From: Meghimatium bilineatum
Taxonomy: Eukaryota > Mollusca > Gastropoda > Stylommatophora > Philomycidae
Assembly: GCA_034231615.1 (NCBI GenBank)
Contig: CM067302.1
Span: forward strand, 14,240,990-14,304,989
Length of the DNA: 64,000 nucleotides
Direction of reading: 5' to 3'
Below the pieces are notes generated by a model, which was not told the DNA's origin, ran no database searches, and saw only the letters and a list, made by a program, of their open reading frames with translations. Both the position numbers and the translations under genes were made by a program. Below are positions 1-10,200 of the stretch, piece after piece; position 1 is the stretch's first letter; each line of letters begins with the position of its first letter.

Positions 1-225
1 TGTTCAAAAGCCAGCCCTCTTGGACCCTGATTGTGCTTTGCACCTCCTGGTTTGTTTTCTTTACTATCCATGGTATTCTCAGAAATCTTCTGTAGCACTT
101 TAATTCAAATAATGTTATTCTTTTGAACAATGTTTTGTTTAGTGCCCATGCTTCACATCCATATATCGCCACTGGAAATACATATGTTCCTAATAAGCAC
201 AAGCATTGATAAAAATGCTGAATGT
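1..225 (-). mobile_element. LINE beta reverse-transcriptase C-terminal fragment
   Basis: The minus strand reads VAIYGCEAWALNKTL, then ELKCYRRFLRIPW and EGWLLN. This is the thumb-side end of a non-LTR reverse transcriptase (YGCExW and KCxRRxLxI motifs). EGWLLN recurs at about 56915, linking it to family beta. It runs off the window edge. Confidence 0.75.
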
Positions 226-404
226 AAATATTGCCTAGTAAATCATTACCATAAATAATTAATGGGTTGATTGATATGCCCTGAAGACAATGCTATCTAA
301 AAAAAATATACTAAAGTTACATTAAAAGAGTTACTGTGTTCCATTGAAAAAAATGTGAATGAATTGTTGTTGTCATGTGACGTATGTGTGCATCATGTGA
401 CATA

Positions 405-660
405 TGTGTGTCATGTGACGTATTCCTTCCAGAACGTTGTCTTCCCAATGAGCTCTCTGAACCTCTCTCTGTCTTGGGCGGTGTGGTTTGCATTCATGTT
501 ATCTTTAATGTCGTCAGTTCATCGTCTTCTTGGTCTGCCCTTTCTCCTCTACCCAGGTACTCTTCCCTCCATTATTTGTCTTTCTAAACAGTTATGTCTC
601 TTTATATGACCAAACGGGTGTAGTTTTCTTTTTGTTATTGTGTTTAGTAACCAACACTCT
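405..660 (-). mobile_element. LINE beta 3' end
   Basis: Minus-strand translation gives FGHIKRHN, then GRPRRR and TTFWKEYVT before a stop, with internal stops. The same 3' end is found at 6340-6600 (plus) and 56940-57176 (plus). It is decayed and non-functional. Confidence 0.78.
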
Positions 661-1089
661 GGAATCTTCAATGCGTTTATAATATCTGAGTTTCTGATTT
701 TTTTCCTTCCATGATATTCTAAGTATGAATTCGGGAAACAAATACTAATATTACAGAAGATATGTTTAGAACCAAATCACAGTATATTAAAATATTCCCT
801 TTTTTTATTTTATTGCTGTAGTTTATAAATCTATCTATTTATTCATCTTTTACTTCCAGCAGAACGTAGGTCCTCCATAAATTTCTTTCATCTTGTTCTA
901 TCTTTAGTTATTGCATCCAGTTCTCATGTCTCACCCATCCTTCATGTATCCGTATCTAACTCTTTCTGCTAGGTATGTTGTATTAATTGGCCACTTATGC
1001 ATTCCCAACATCATCAACGTTAGGTGCAGTCTCTGCATCAAAAATGATAGTAAAAAAAAATTGTCTGTCTTGATTTCTCACCTGACACA
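661..1089. other. AT-rich intergenic or intronic sequence
   Basis: No exon, repeat unit or element is recognised with confidence. Pyrimidine-rich stretches around 840-1010 may be an antisense retroelement remnant, but no diagnostic motif is visible. Confidence 0.4.
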
Positions 1090-1265
1090 ACCATTCCTCC
1101 AGTCCACTCAGCTATAAATGGTTACCAGTCGCATGAGTTAGAGGAGGTAAAAACAGCAAGGAAGGAAACTGGCCACCCCACCTAACGGTTACTGCGGCTT
1201 AGTATATGAGGAGTTATCTTCATTCCTGGCAACAGTTTTTGCCATGCGACCTTTACTTTTATCAA
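1090..1265 (+). mobile_element. SINE D fragment (central and 3' part)
   Basis: Contains ctcagctataaatggttacc, then gcatgagttagagg, aactggccacc and gagttatcttcat. It is the same series as the minus-strand copy at 20816-21075. The tRNA-like head is missing here, and the end is tttactttt. Confidence 0.7.
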
Positions 1266-1267
1266 AC

Positions 1268-1680
1268 TGCATCAGAAGATTGCTGCAATAGACCTCCAAT
1301 ATATTCTGTCTCTTGCCTTGGTTGTACACTCTGCTAGACTTTAACTTGTCCTTCTCATGTTTTCTTCTGACTTGTCTCTCTGCCTACCTCTTGATCACTG
1401 CCCCTCGACTCTACCCTCAAGTAATGTCTTAAAGGTGTTATGTCTTTTAATATGTCCACAATATTTTATGTGCTTGATTTTTATTTATTTTACTAGTTAT
1501 TATTTTTTTCATACTCAGTGTTGTTAGAACCTCTGTTAGTTCTTTCTTCTCTTTCCACGAAGTCCTCCCTATTTTTCTATATATCCACATCTCAATGCAT
1601 AAATTCTATCTTCTAGCTGTTTATTTATTTATCCATGTTTCTGAGCCATACATTAATGTAGAATATTGCAACAATGCTTA
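1268..1680 (-). mobile_element. LINE alpha 3' fragment
   Basis: On the minus strand it contains attaatgtatggctcagaaa (LMYGSET), shared with 16040-16070 and 29265-29300 on the plus strand. It ends with the same gttggaggtc-like tail as the copy near 29625. Many stops. Confidence 0.7.
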
Positions 1681-1689
1681 TTTAAATTA

Positions 1690-1879
1690 CAGCCACATTC
1701 CATTATAACAACTTGGTCCGGTCTTTTGAAATATGTATGTAATAACAGAAATTAGCTATATACAGTACATAAATACAAAACAATATTGGGGAATTTCAAA
1801 AATGTTAAATAGGGAAAATTGTTATAAAAGGATGCAATAGAGAGGGATTTCACTGTATATATTTATACAAACTATGCCA
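1690..1879. other. AT-rich sequence, nothing recognised
   Basis: Contains no open frame of note and no repeat unit. It leads into the 19-bp array. Confidence 0.4.
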
Positions 1880-2163
1880 TAAGCTTATTGAAATTGTATA
1901 AATTTATTGAAATTGTATAAATTTATTGAAATTAAAAATAATTGAAATTATACATTAGCTTTTTAAAATTAGACAAGTTTATTGAAACTATCTAAGTTTA
2001 TTGAAACTATCTAAGTTTATTGAAACTATCTAAGCTTATTGAAACTATCTAAGTTTATTGAAACTATCTAAGTTTATTGAAACTATCTAAGTTTATTGAA
2101 ACTATCTAAGTTTATTGAAACTATCTAAGTTTATTGAAACTATCTAAGTTTATTGAAATTTTA
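1880..2163. repeat. 19-bp minisatellite
   Basis: The unit is tttattgaaactatctaag. About ten near-identical copies run from 1975 to 2163, with a diverged run of ttgaaattgtataaa type from 1880 to 1975. Confidence 0.93.
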
Positions 2164-2215
2164 CAATAATTTATTCATTTTCTACCACAGCTTCTTTATA
2201 TAAATTTGCAGTATG

Positions 2216-2440
2216 CAACCTCATACCTGAGAACTAAAGAACTTTGTCTGTTCGGCTTTTAGTAGTTCATTCAACCTCATACCTGAGAACTAAAGAACTT
2301 TGTTCGGCTTTTAGTAGTTCATTCAACCTCATACCTGAGAACTAAAGAACTTTGTTCGGCTTTTAGTAGTTCATTCAACCTCATACCTGAGAACTAAAGA
2401 ACTTTGTCTGTTCGGCTTTTAGTAGTTCATTCAACCTCTT
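2216..2440. repeat. 52/56-bp array made of the exon P 3' end and donor
   Basis: Four copies, with the marker caacctcatacctgag at 2216, 2272, 2324 and 2376 (the last overlaps the true exon end). Units differ by the presence of ctg after actttgt. Each copy carries on the minus strand the exon end TTCTCAG followed by the donor gtatgag. Confidence 0.92.
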
Positions 2441-2519
2441 GATCTCATCAGTCTGAATGTGATTCTGGACTTTTAGACTGCTGTTTTCTTTTATTTGTTG
2501 GTCCAATTCATCTTTATAC
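2387..2519 (-). CDS. TTC3: Exon P: coiled coil, flanked by copies of its own splice sites
   Basis: 133 nt, starts phase 2 and ends phase 0 (CTCAG|gtatga). The acceptor is tcattccttag. The peptide starts KYKDELDQQIKENSSLKVQN and then has DEIKRLNELLKAEQTKF, coiled coil. Donor-like copies occur at 2335, 2283 and 2227, and eight acceptor-like copies occur between 2588 and 3056. The authentic pair is chosen because it keeps the frame: longer versions meet stops. Later exons, expected to include the RING, lie below position 1. Confidence 0.83.
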
Positions 2520-3060
2520 CTAAGGAATGAAACAAAAGAACTTTAGAATGTAGTTCTGGCAGAATAAGGTCTGGTGGGCAAACCAGACTAAGGAATGAAA
2601 CAAAATAACTTTAGCACGAAGTTCTGGCGAATAAGGTTTGGTGGGCACCCAGACTAAGGAATGAAACAAAATAACTTTAGCACGAAGTTCTGGCGAATAA
2701 GGTTTGGTGGGCACCCAGACTAAGGAATGAAACAAAATAACTTTAGCAGGAAGTTCTGGCGAATAAGGTTTGGTGGGCACCCAGACTAAGGAATGAAACA
2801 AAATAACTTTAGCACGAAGTTCTGGCGAATAAGGTTTGGTGGGCACCCAGACTAAGGAATGAAACAAAATAACTTTAGCACGAAGTTCTGGCGAATAAGG
2901 TTTGGCGGGCACCCAGACTAAGGAATGAAACAAAATAACTTTAGCACAAAGTTCTGGCAAATAAGGTTTGGTGGGCACCCAGACTAAGGAATGAAACAAA
3001 ATAACTTTAGCATGAATCTCTGGCGAATAAGGTTTGGTGGGCACCCAGACTAAGGAATAC
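2520..3060. repeat. 66-bp array carrying the exon P acceptor
   Basis: About eight units. Each includes ctaaggaatgaaacaaaata, the reverse complement of the polypyrimidine tract and AG of exon P. The unit is a multiple of 3 and stop-free in one minus frame, which produces a spurious 180-residue open frame with the core SLVWVPTKPYSPEL. Confidence 0.93.
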
Positions 3061-3249
3061 AAATGAAGATGGATTAAGATGGAGATTGGATGTGCTCAGA
3101 AAACTACCGGTAGTAAAAAATTTAGCTAGAAGTTTATAAAAAATATGTAACCCACAGAGAAAAAAAAACACAGAAGATGTAGGAACATGTGGAGAAAAGA
3201 GACCATGAAGGACTTATATGGAATGAGGGTGTATACAATTTTACTGGTA

Positions 3250-3606
3250 ATGAATCAACATCATGTACTCCGGGCAGGTCAATTGGTGATGTCTCCCCTG
3301 GTAGATGATGAAGCTTACTGATGGTTCCCGTGGCTTGCTGGTCGACAACATTTCTCATTCTTCTGTGCAAGCATACAGTTATACTAGTTCCAAATTTAAT
3401 ACTGAATTACTCAATCTAAGCCTCAATGTTTGATCAATCTCTGTGTCCACGTCTAGCAAGGGCTCATGAAGTAGTTTCAGCACATCCCCCTTATCCATTG
3501 TCAACTCCTCATCTATTGCTGCGTTGGATATGAGTCTGTCTGCATGTTTATTACTTAGAACACCTGCATATCTAACATCCACGATAGAGAAAAGTTGGAA
3601 AATCAT
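3250..3606 (-). mobile_element. LINE epsilon RNase H / C-terminal remnant
   Basis: The minus strand reads NKHADRLISNAAID, resembling the last RNase H helix (NExAD), then KGDVLKLLHE, which also appears at about 62860 on the plus strand, then RRMRNVVDQQATGTIS, resembling the RRMMVNQHRT tail of the longer copy at 36915-38311. Frameshifted. Confidence 0.6.
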
Positions 3607-3780
3607 TGTTCATGGCATATTCATATGGAGATGTGTAAACACTTTAGGGAGCACAAGCTCAATTGTTCATGGCATATTCATATGGAGATGTGTAAACACT
3701 TTAGGGAGCACAAGCTCAATTGTTCATGGCATATTCATATGGAGATGTGTAAACACTTTAGGGAGCACAGGCTCAATTGA
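3604..3780. repeat. 57-bp minisatellite, three copies
   Basis: Units start with attgttcatggcatattc at about 3605, 3662 and 3719. The length is a multiple of 3, so two plus frames stay open. Not a gene. Confidence 0.92.
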
Positions 3781-3826
3781 TACATGATGTTCTAGAGTGT
3801 TCTACAAAAATATGATGTCGCTCTAT

Positions 3827-4115
3827 GCAATACTTCTTCTTCTTCTACGTTCGTTCTCAAACTCCTGCAGATTAGCAGAATGTAGTCAGGAGAACGGAAT
3901 GCGTTGTGTTATGGTTTACAGCATTGCTGCGATATCTGCGTATTTTGGCCTGACACATCCGACTTCAGCATGACTTTGGGTCACTGACCCTATATGGGAC
4001 GGGACAGCCAACTCCATCCCATAACCTCCTTAATCGCCTTTTACGACATGCGTGGAAGGTAAACAGTGTTGCTATTCTTTGCTCCCCTATCGGACCCCGG
4101 CAACACACGGGCGTA
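3827..4115 (-). mobile_element. SINE-like family B copy
   Basis: Antisense of a ~280-bp element with catcccatatagggtcagtg and a 3' part containing ggactacatcctgctg and a (GAA)n tail (here cttcttcttctacgtt at the left). Other copies lie near 6067, 23878, 24460, 32868 and 33772. Confidence 0.75.
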
Positions 4116-4168
4116 TGCAATACTGTACAGTGAAAATACGAGATAAACAAGATATAAAGTATGGCTGT

Positions 4169-4507
4169 TTCTTCTTCTTTCTTCTTCAGCGTTCATTCTC
4201 AAACTCCCACTGGATCTCTCTCATAGCAGGACCATTGCCCTACTAGATTTCATTCTCAAACTCCGGCTGATTTCTCTCGTAGCAGGACCATTGCCCTACT
4301 AGATTTCATTCTCAAACTCCGGCTGATTTCTCTCGTAGCAGGACCATTGCCCTACTAGATTTCATTCTCAAACTCCGGCTGATTTCTCTCGTAGCAGGAC
4401 CATTGCCCTACTAGATTTCCAGCAGGATGTAGTCCAGAGAATGGAAATGCGTTGTGTCGCCGTTTTATTTGCGCCAATGGCCCGACACATCCGTCTTCGG
4501 CGGAGTA
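4169..4507 (-). mobile_element. SINE-like family A copy with internal triplication
   Basis: Antisense copy running from ttcttcttcagcgttcattc to cgacacatccgtcttcggcg. The stretch from tttcattctcaaactccggc to cctactaga (57 bp) is repeated three or four times at 4248-4420, so a young tandem expansion has formed inside a retroposon. Confidence 0.8.
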
Positions 4508-4667
4508 TGGCTGTTTGACAAAGCACAAGAAGAATGTCAATAGAGGATCAGAGTTTGTGAATTTAGAAGTAAGAAAAAGTTGTAAAAACATGGAGGTGGG
4601 GTGAGAACCACACTACAACCAAGTCATCCTTCAATGTCTTACTATGACACAAATTCATTGATCTTAC

Positions 4668-4786
4668 TTCTCTGTTAAGGAATCTCCAATCTGAATCTTT
4701 GCAACCAGTCTCTTCACTTCATTTTTCAGCTTGTCAGTCACCATCTTAAATCTGTTCATCTGTTTCTCAGAATTCTTAACCATTTC
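4668..4786 (-). CDS. TTC3: Exon O: coiled coil
   Basis: 119 nt, starts phase 0 and ends phase 2 (GAGAA|gtaaga, a strong donor). The acceptor is tcctttctag. The peptide begins EMVKNSEKQMNRFKMVTDKL and is a continuous amphipathic helix, continuing the coiled coil from the end of exon N. Read without splicing it would stop two bases later (TAA overlapping the donor), so it could be mistaken for a terminal exon. The phase-2 link to exon P speaks against that. Confidence 0.85.
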
Positions 4787-4829
4787 CTAGAAAGGAACAA
4801 CAATGAAAGATTAATGACACACAAGGAAA

Positions 4830-5495
4830 TACTCTAGTTGTAGTCTACAGTCATTACTCTACAGTTAAAGACTTATACAGTCAATTACTCTACATTGATA
4901 GACTCTACAGCCATTACTATAAAGTTATAGACTACACAATCATTACTCTACAGTCATTACTATAAAGTTATAGACTACACAATCATTACTCTACAGTCAT
5001 TACTATAAAGTTATAGACTACACAATCATTACTCTAGTCATTACTATTAAGTTATAGACTACACAATCATTACAGTCATTACACTGTAGTCACATAAACT
5101 ATACAATCATAGACTAAACAGACATAAATCTACAATCATAGACATTAAAATCATAGACTATACAGTCATATACTAGTCATTACTTTACGGTTGTAGACTA
5201 TAGTCATTACTCTACAGTTGTGGACTATAGTCATTACTCTATAAACTGTAGTCATTACTATAGTTATTATCACACAAGTCACTTGAAACCTCCATGCAAC
5301 TCCCTAATGGGAAAAATAAAGTATTTACAGGCTTATTTCCTATATAGTCATAGACTAAACAGTCTTTACTCTAGTCATAAACAATACGGTTATTATTCTA
5401 GTCGAAGACTATACAGTCATTACCCTAATTGTAGACCACAGATCATAGACTATACAGTGATTACTCTAGTTGTAGACCATACACAGAAAAACTAA
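4830..5495. repeat. Imperfect tagtcattactctaca repeats
   Basis: Repeats of about 16-45 bp built on agtcattactctacag and tatagactacacaatcatta. They are strongly diverged outside 4895-5060. The plus open frame across them is compositional. Confidence 0.8.
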
Positions 5496-5574
5496 TGTAG
5501 AGGTGTTGAAAGAGTCAAATGAGAAACGGACCTTAATCAACAATATAAGAAAAAGGCAGTCTTCTTTTTTGTGG

Positions 5575-5785
5575 CCACTTCATGAGACAGGCAGGTTTGG
5601 AGAACATAGTCACAACAGGCAAAATTGAAGGCAACAGAGACAGACGGCGACAACGTGAGAAAATATTAGACAGTTTGACAACCTGGCACGGCAAGGAAAA
5701 CACAATGACCTTGATACATAATACTGTGGACAGAGAGCTGTGGAGAGCCATGATCGCCTACGCCAGCCGGCATGGCACCTGATGA
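5575..5785 (+). mobile_element. LINE zeta 3' end
   Basis: The open frame of 66 codons includes LENIVTTGKIEGNR, then REKILDSLTTWHGK and RELWRAMIAYASRHGT before the stop. This is the C-terminus after the reverse transcriptase in a common animal LINE group. A second remnant is at 33156-33382. Confidence 0.8.
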
Positions 5786-5924
5786 TGATGACTATAAGGA
5801 CCATTAGACTTTCTGGTAAACATAAATAACAACAAATAAACAGAAAGAGAAGCATTGTGATGAAAAAGCTGAATGTCATATGTAAAATTGTGAATAGCAT
5901 TTCCCCACTAGAGACAGATGTACC

Positions 5925-6060
5925 TGGCCATTGGCAAAAATAAAACGGTGACACAACACATTTTCATTCTCTGGACTACATCTTGCTGAAAATCTAGTAG
6001 GATCACCCTGCTACAAATTAGATCCAGAAAAGTTTGAGAATGAACGTTAAAGAAGAACAA
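5925..6060 (+). mobile_element. SINE-like family A copy
   Basis: Contains aaataaaacggtgacacaac and gagaatgaacgttaaagaag. Truncated at 5'. Confidence 0.75.
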
Positions 6061-6066
6061 TAGCAT

Positions 6067-6315
6067 TTCTTGTGAACTTATTCTCAAACTCCAGCATATC
6101 AGCCAGTGAGATGTAGTTCAAAGATTGGAATGTGTTGTATAATAGTTTTTACAGCAGTATCGGCACCCTTTAGCTACAAAAATCAGACTTCAGCGTGACC
6201 TTTAGGTAATTTTTCTATTGGATGGGACAGCTAATTCCATCCATAAAAATTCTTAGTCACCTCTTACAACATACATTGCAGGACACAGTGTTGTTATATT
6301 TTACTACCCTTTTGG
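6067..6315 (-). mobile_element. SINE-like family B copy, decayed
   Basis: Antisense match in order to the family: ttctcaaactcc, then atgtagttcaaagattgga, ttcagcgtgacc, gatgggacagctaattccat, then acagtgttgtta. Confidence 0.65.
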
Positions 6316-6326
6316 GACAAAATGAA

Positions 6327-6600
6327 TCACATTGAAGATTCCAGGGTATTGGTTACTAAACACAATAACAAAAAGAAAACTACACCTGTTTGGTCATATA
6401 AAGAGACACAACTGATTAGAAAGAAAAATAATGGAGGGCAGAGTACATGGGAGGAGTAGGAAAGGGTAGACCAAGAATACGATGGACTGACGACATTAAA
6501 GATAGCATTAATATGTCGTTGGAAAATGCAAGCCGCATCACTCAAGACAGAGAGTTCATTGAGAAGACAACGTTCTGAAAAGAATACGTCACATGACACA
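6327..6600 (+). mobile_element. LINE beta 3' end
   Basis: The plus strand reads FGHIKRHN, then RKGRPRIRWTDDIKDSINM and EKTTF followed by a stop and KEYVT. It is the plus-strand counterpart of 405-660. The open frame on the opposite strand is its shadow. Confidence 0.8.
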
Positions 6601-6799
6601 CCCTTTTGGGACATAGCAACACACAAGCATGTTTATGACTACCAGTATTTCAGAAAGATTTTGAACATTATAATGACAGGATATGTTCAGACATGAAAGA
6701 AACTAAGATCGGAGCTGCCATAGTTACAAGAGAGGCCATTAACAAAGAAATGCCTGGTCGACACTTCTCCCAACCTCTCATCCTAGACATAAATGAATT

Positions 6800-6905
6800 G
6801 AAACATTCTCTTGACTACATTCTGCTGGAAATCTAGTAGGACCATTGTCCTGCTACAAAGAGAGATCCAGCAGAAGTGTGAGTGAGGGTGAACAATGAAG
6901 AAGAG
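6800..6905 (+). mobile_element. SINE-like family A, 3' half
   Basis: Contains gactacattctgctggaaa, ctagtaggaccattgtcctg and gagatccagcag, ending aatgaagaagag. Confidence 0.75.
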
Positions 6906-7255
6906 TCGAAACATCAGAAAACATGAAAATGTAAATGTCAGAAGTCAAGAAACAGAAACACCAGAAACCAAGTGAACAGAAACATCGCAAACCAAAAAAA
7001 ATAGAAACAGTAGTAACCAAGAAAAAACATCAGTAACTAAGAAAACAGAAACACAGGTAACCAAGAAAACAAACACCAGTAACCAAGAGAACAGAAACAT
7101 CATAAGCCAAAAAAATAGAAACAGCAGTATACAAGAAAAAACATCAGTAACCAAGAAAACAGAAACATCAGTACCCGGTAACTAAGAAAATAGAAACATC
7201 AGTAACCAAGAAAATAGAAACATCAGTAACTAAGAAAACAGAAACATTAGCAACC
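6906..7255. repeat. Diverged edge of the 24/30-bp array
   Basis: Units of about 23-24 bp such as aacatcagtaaccaagaaaa. They line up with aacatcataaatgaagacaa of the main array, so this is its decayed left end. Confidence 0.8.
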
Positions 7256-10200
7256 AAGAGAACAGAAACCGTGACAACAGAAACATCATAAATGAAGACA
7301 ACAGAAACATCATAAATGAAGACAACAGAAACATCATAAATGAAGACAACAGAAAAATCATAAATGAAGACAACAGAAACAGAAACATCATAAATGAAGA
7401 CAACAGAAACAGAAACATCATAAATGAAGACAACAGAAACATCATAAATGAAGACAACAGAAACATCATAAATGAAGACAACAGAAACATCATAAATGAA
7501 GACAACAGAAACATCATAAATGAAGACAACAGAAACATCATAAATGAAGACAACAGAAACATCATAAATGAAGACAACAGAAACATCATAAATGAAGACA
7601 ACAGAAACATCATAAATGAAGACAACAGAAACATCATAAATGAAGACAACAGAAACATCATAAATGAAGACAACAGAAAAATCATACATGAAGACAACAG
7701 AAACATCATAAATGAAGACAACAGAAACATCATAAATGAAGACAACAGAAACATCATAAATGAAGACAACAGAAACATCATAAATGAAGACAACAGAAAC
7801 ATCATAAATGAAGACAACAGAAACAGAAACATCATAAATGAAGACAACAGAAAAATCATACATGAAGACAACAGAAACATCATAAATGAAGACAACAGAA
7901 ACATCATAAATGAAGACAACAGAAACATCATAAATGAAGACAACAGAAACATCATAAATGAAGACAACAGAAACAGAAACATCATAAATGAAGACAACAG
8001 AAACAGAAACATCATAAATGAAGACAACAGAAAAATCATACATGAAGACAACAGAAACATCATAAATGAAGACAACAGAAACATCATAAATGAAGACAAC
8101 AGAAAAATCATACATGAAGACAACAGAAACATCATAAATGAAGACAACAGAAACAGAAACATCATAAATGAAGACAACAGAAACAGAAACATCATAAATG
8201 AAGACAACAGAAACAGAAACATCATAAATGAAGACAACAGAAACAGAAACATCATAAATGAAGACAACAGAAAAATCATACATGAAGACAACAGAAACAT
8301 CATAAATGAAGACAACAGAAACATCATAAATGAAGACAACAGAAACATCATAAATGAAGACAACAGAAACATCATAAATGAAGACAACAGAAACATCATA
8401 CATGAAGACAACAGAAACATCATACATGAAGACAACAGAAACATCATAAATGAAGACAACAGAAACATCATAAATGAAGACAACAGAAACAGAAACATCA
8501 TAAATGAAGACAACAGAAACAGAAACATCATAAATGAAGACAACAGAAACAGAAACATCATAAATGAAGACAACAGAAACATCATAAATGAAGACAACAG
8601 AAACATCATAAATGAAGACAACAGAAACAGAAACATCATAAATGAAGACAACAGAAACAGAAACATCATAAATGAAGACAACAGAAACAGAAACATCATA
8701 AATGAAGACAACAGAAACAGAAACATCATAAATGAAGACAACAGAAACAGAAACATCATAAATGAAGACAACAGAAACAGAAACATCATAAATGAAGACA
8801 ACAGAAACATCATAAATGAAGACAACAGAAAAATCATACATGAAGACAACAGAAACATCATAAATGAAGACAACAGAAACATCATAAATGAAGACAACAG
8901 AAACAGAAACATCATAAATGAAGACAACAGAAAAATCATACATGAAGACAACAGAAACATCATAAATGAAGACAACAGAAACATCATAAATGAAGACAAC
9001 AGAAACATCATACATGAAGACAACAGAAACATCATAAATGAAGACAACAGAAAAATCATACATGAAGACAACAGAAACATCATAAATGAAGACAACAGAA
9101 ACAGAAACATCATAAATGAAGACAACAGAAACAGAAACATCATAAATGAAGACAACAGAAAAATCATACATGAAGACAACAGAAACATCATAAATGAAGA
9201 CAACAGAAACATCATAAATGAAGACAACAGAAACAGAAACATCATAAATGAAGACAACAGAAACAGAAACATCATAAATGAAGACAACAGAAACAGAAAC
9301 ATCATAAATGAAGACAACAGAAACATCATAAATGAAGACAACAGAAACATCATAAATGAAGACAACAGAAACAGAAACATCATAAATGAAGACAACAGAA
9401 ACAGAAACATCATAAATGAAGACAACAGAAACATCATAAATGAAGACAACAGAAACATCATAAATGAAGACAACAGAAACAGAAACATCATAAATGAAGA
9501 CAACAGAAACAGAAACATCATAAATGAAGACAACAGAAACAGAAACATCATAAATGAAGACAACAGAAACAGAAACATCATAAATGAAGACAACAGAAAC
9601 ATCATAAATGAAGACAACAGAAAAATCATACATGAAGACAACAGAAACATCATAAATGAAGACAACAGAAACATCATAAATGAAGACAACAGAAACAGAA
9701 ACATCATAAATGAAGACAACAGAAAAATCATACATGAAGACAACAGAAACATCATAAATGAAGACAACAGAAACATCATAAATGAAGACAACAGAAACAT
9801 CATAAATGAAGACAACAGAAACATCATAAATGAAGACAACAGAAACAGAAACATCATAAATGAAGACAACAGAAACAGAAACATCATAAATGAAGACAAC
9901 AGAAAAATCATACATGAAGACAACAGAAACATCATAAATGAAGACAACAGAAACATCATAAATGAAGACAACAGAAACAGAAACATCATAAATGAAGACA
10001 ACAGAAACATCATAAATGAAGACAACAGAAACATCATAAATGAAGACAACAGAAACATCATAAATGAAGACAACAGAAAAATCATACATGAAGACAACAG
10101 AAACATCATAAATGAAGACAACAGAAACATCATAAATGAAGACAACAGAAACATCATAAATGAAGACAACAGAAACATCATAAATGAAGACAACAGAAAC

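Noticed and set aside
2520-3062. 180-residue SLVWVPTKPYSPEL protein
   Set aside because: This frame is out of phase with exon P and exists only because the unit is 66 bp.
4668-4786. Exon O as the terminal exon with a TAA stop
   Set aside because: The TAA overlaps a strong gtaaga donor, and exon P joins in phase with continuing coiled coil.
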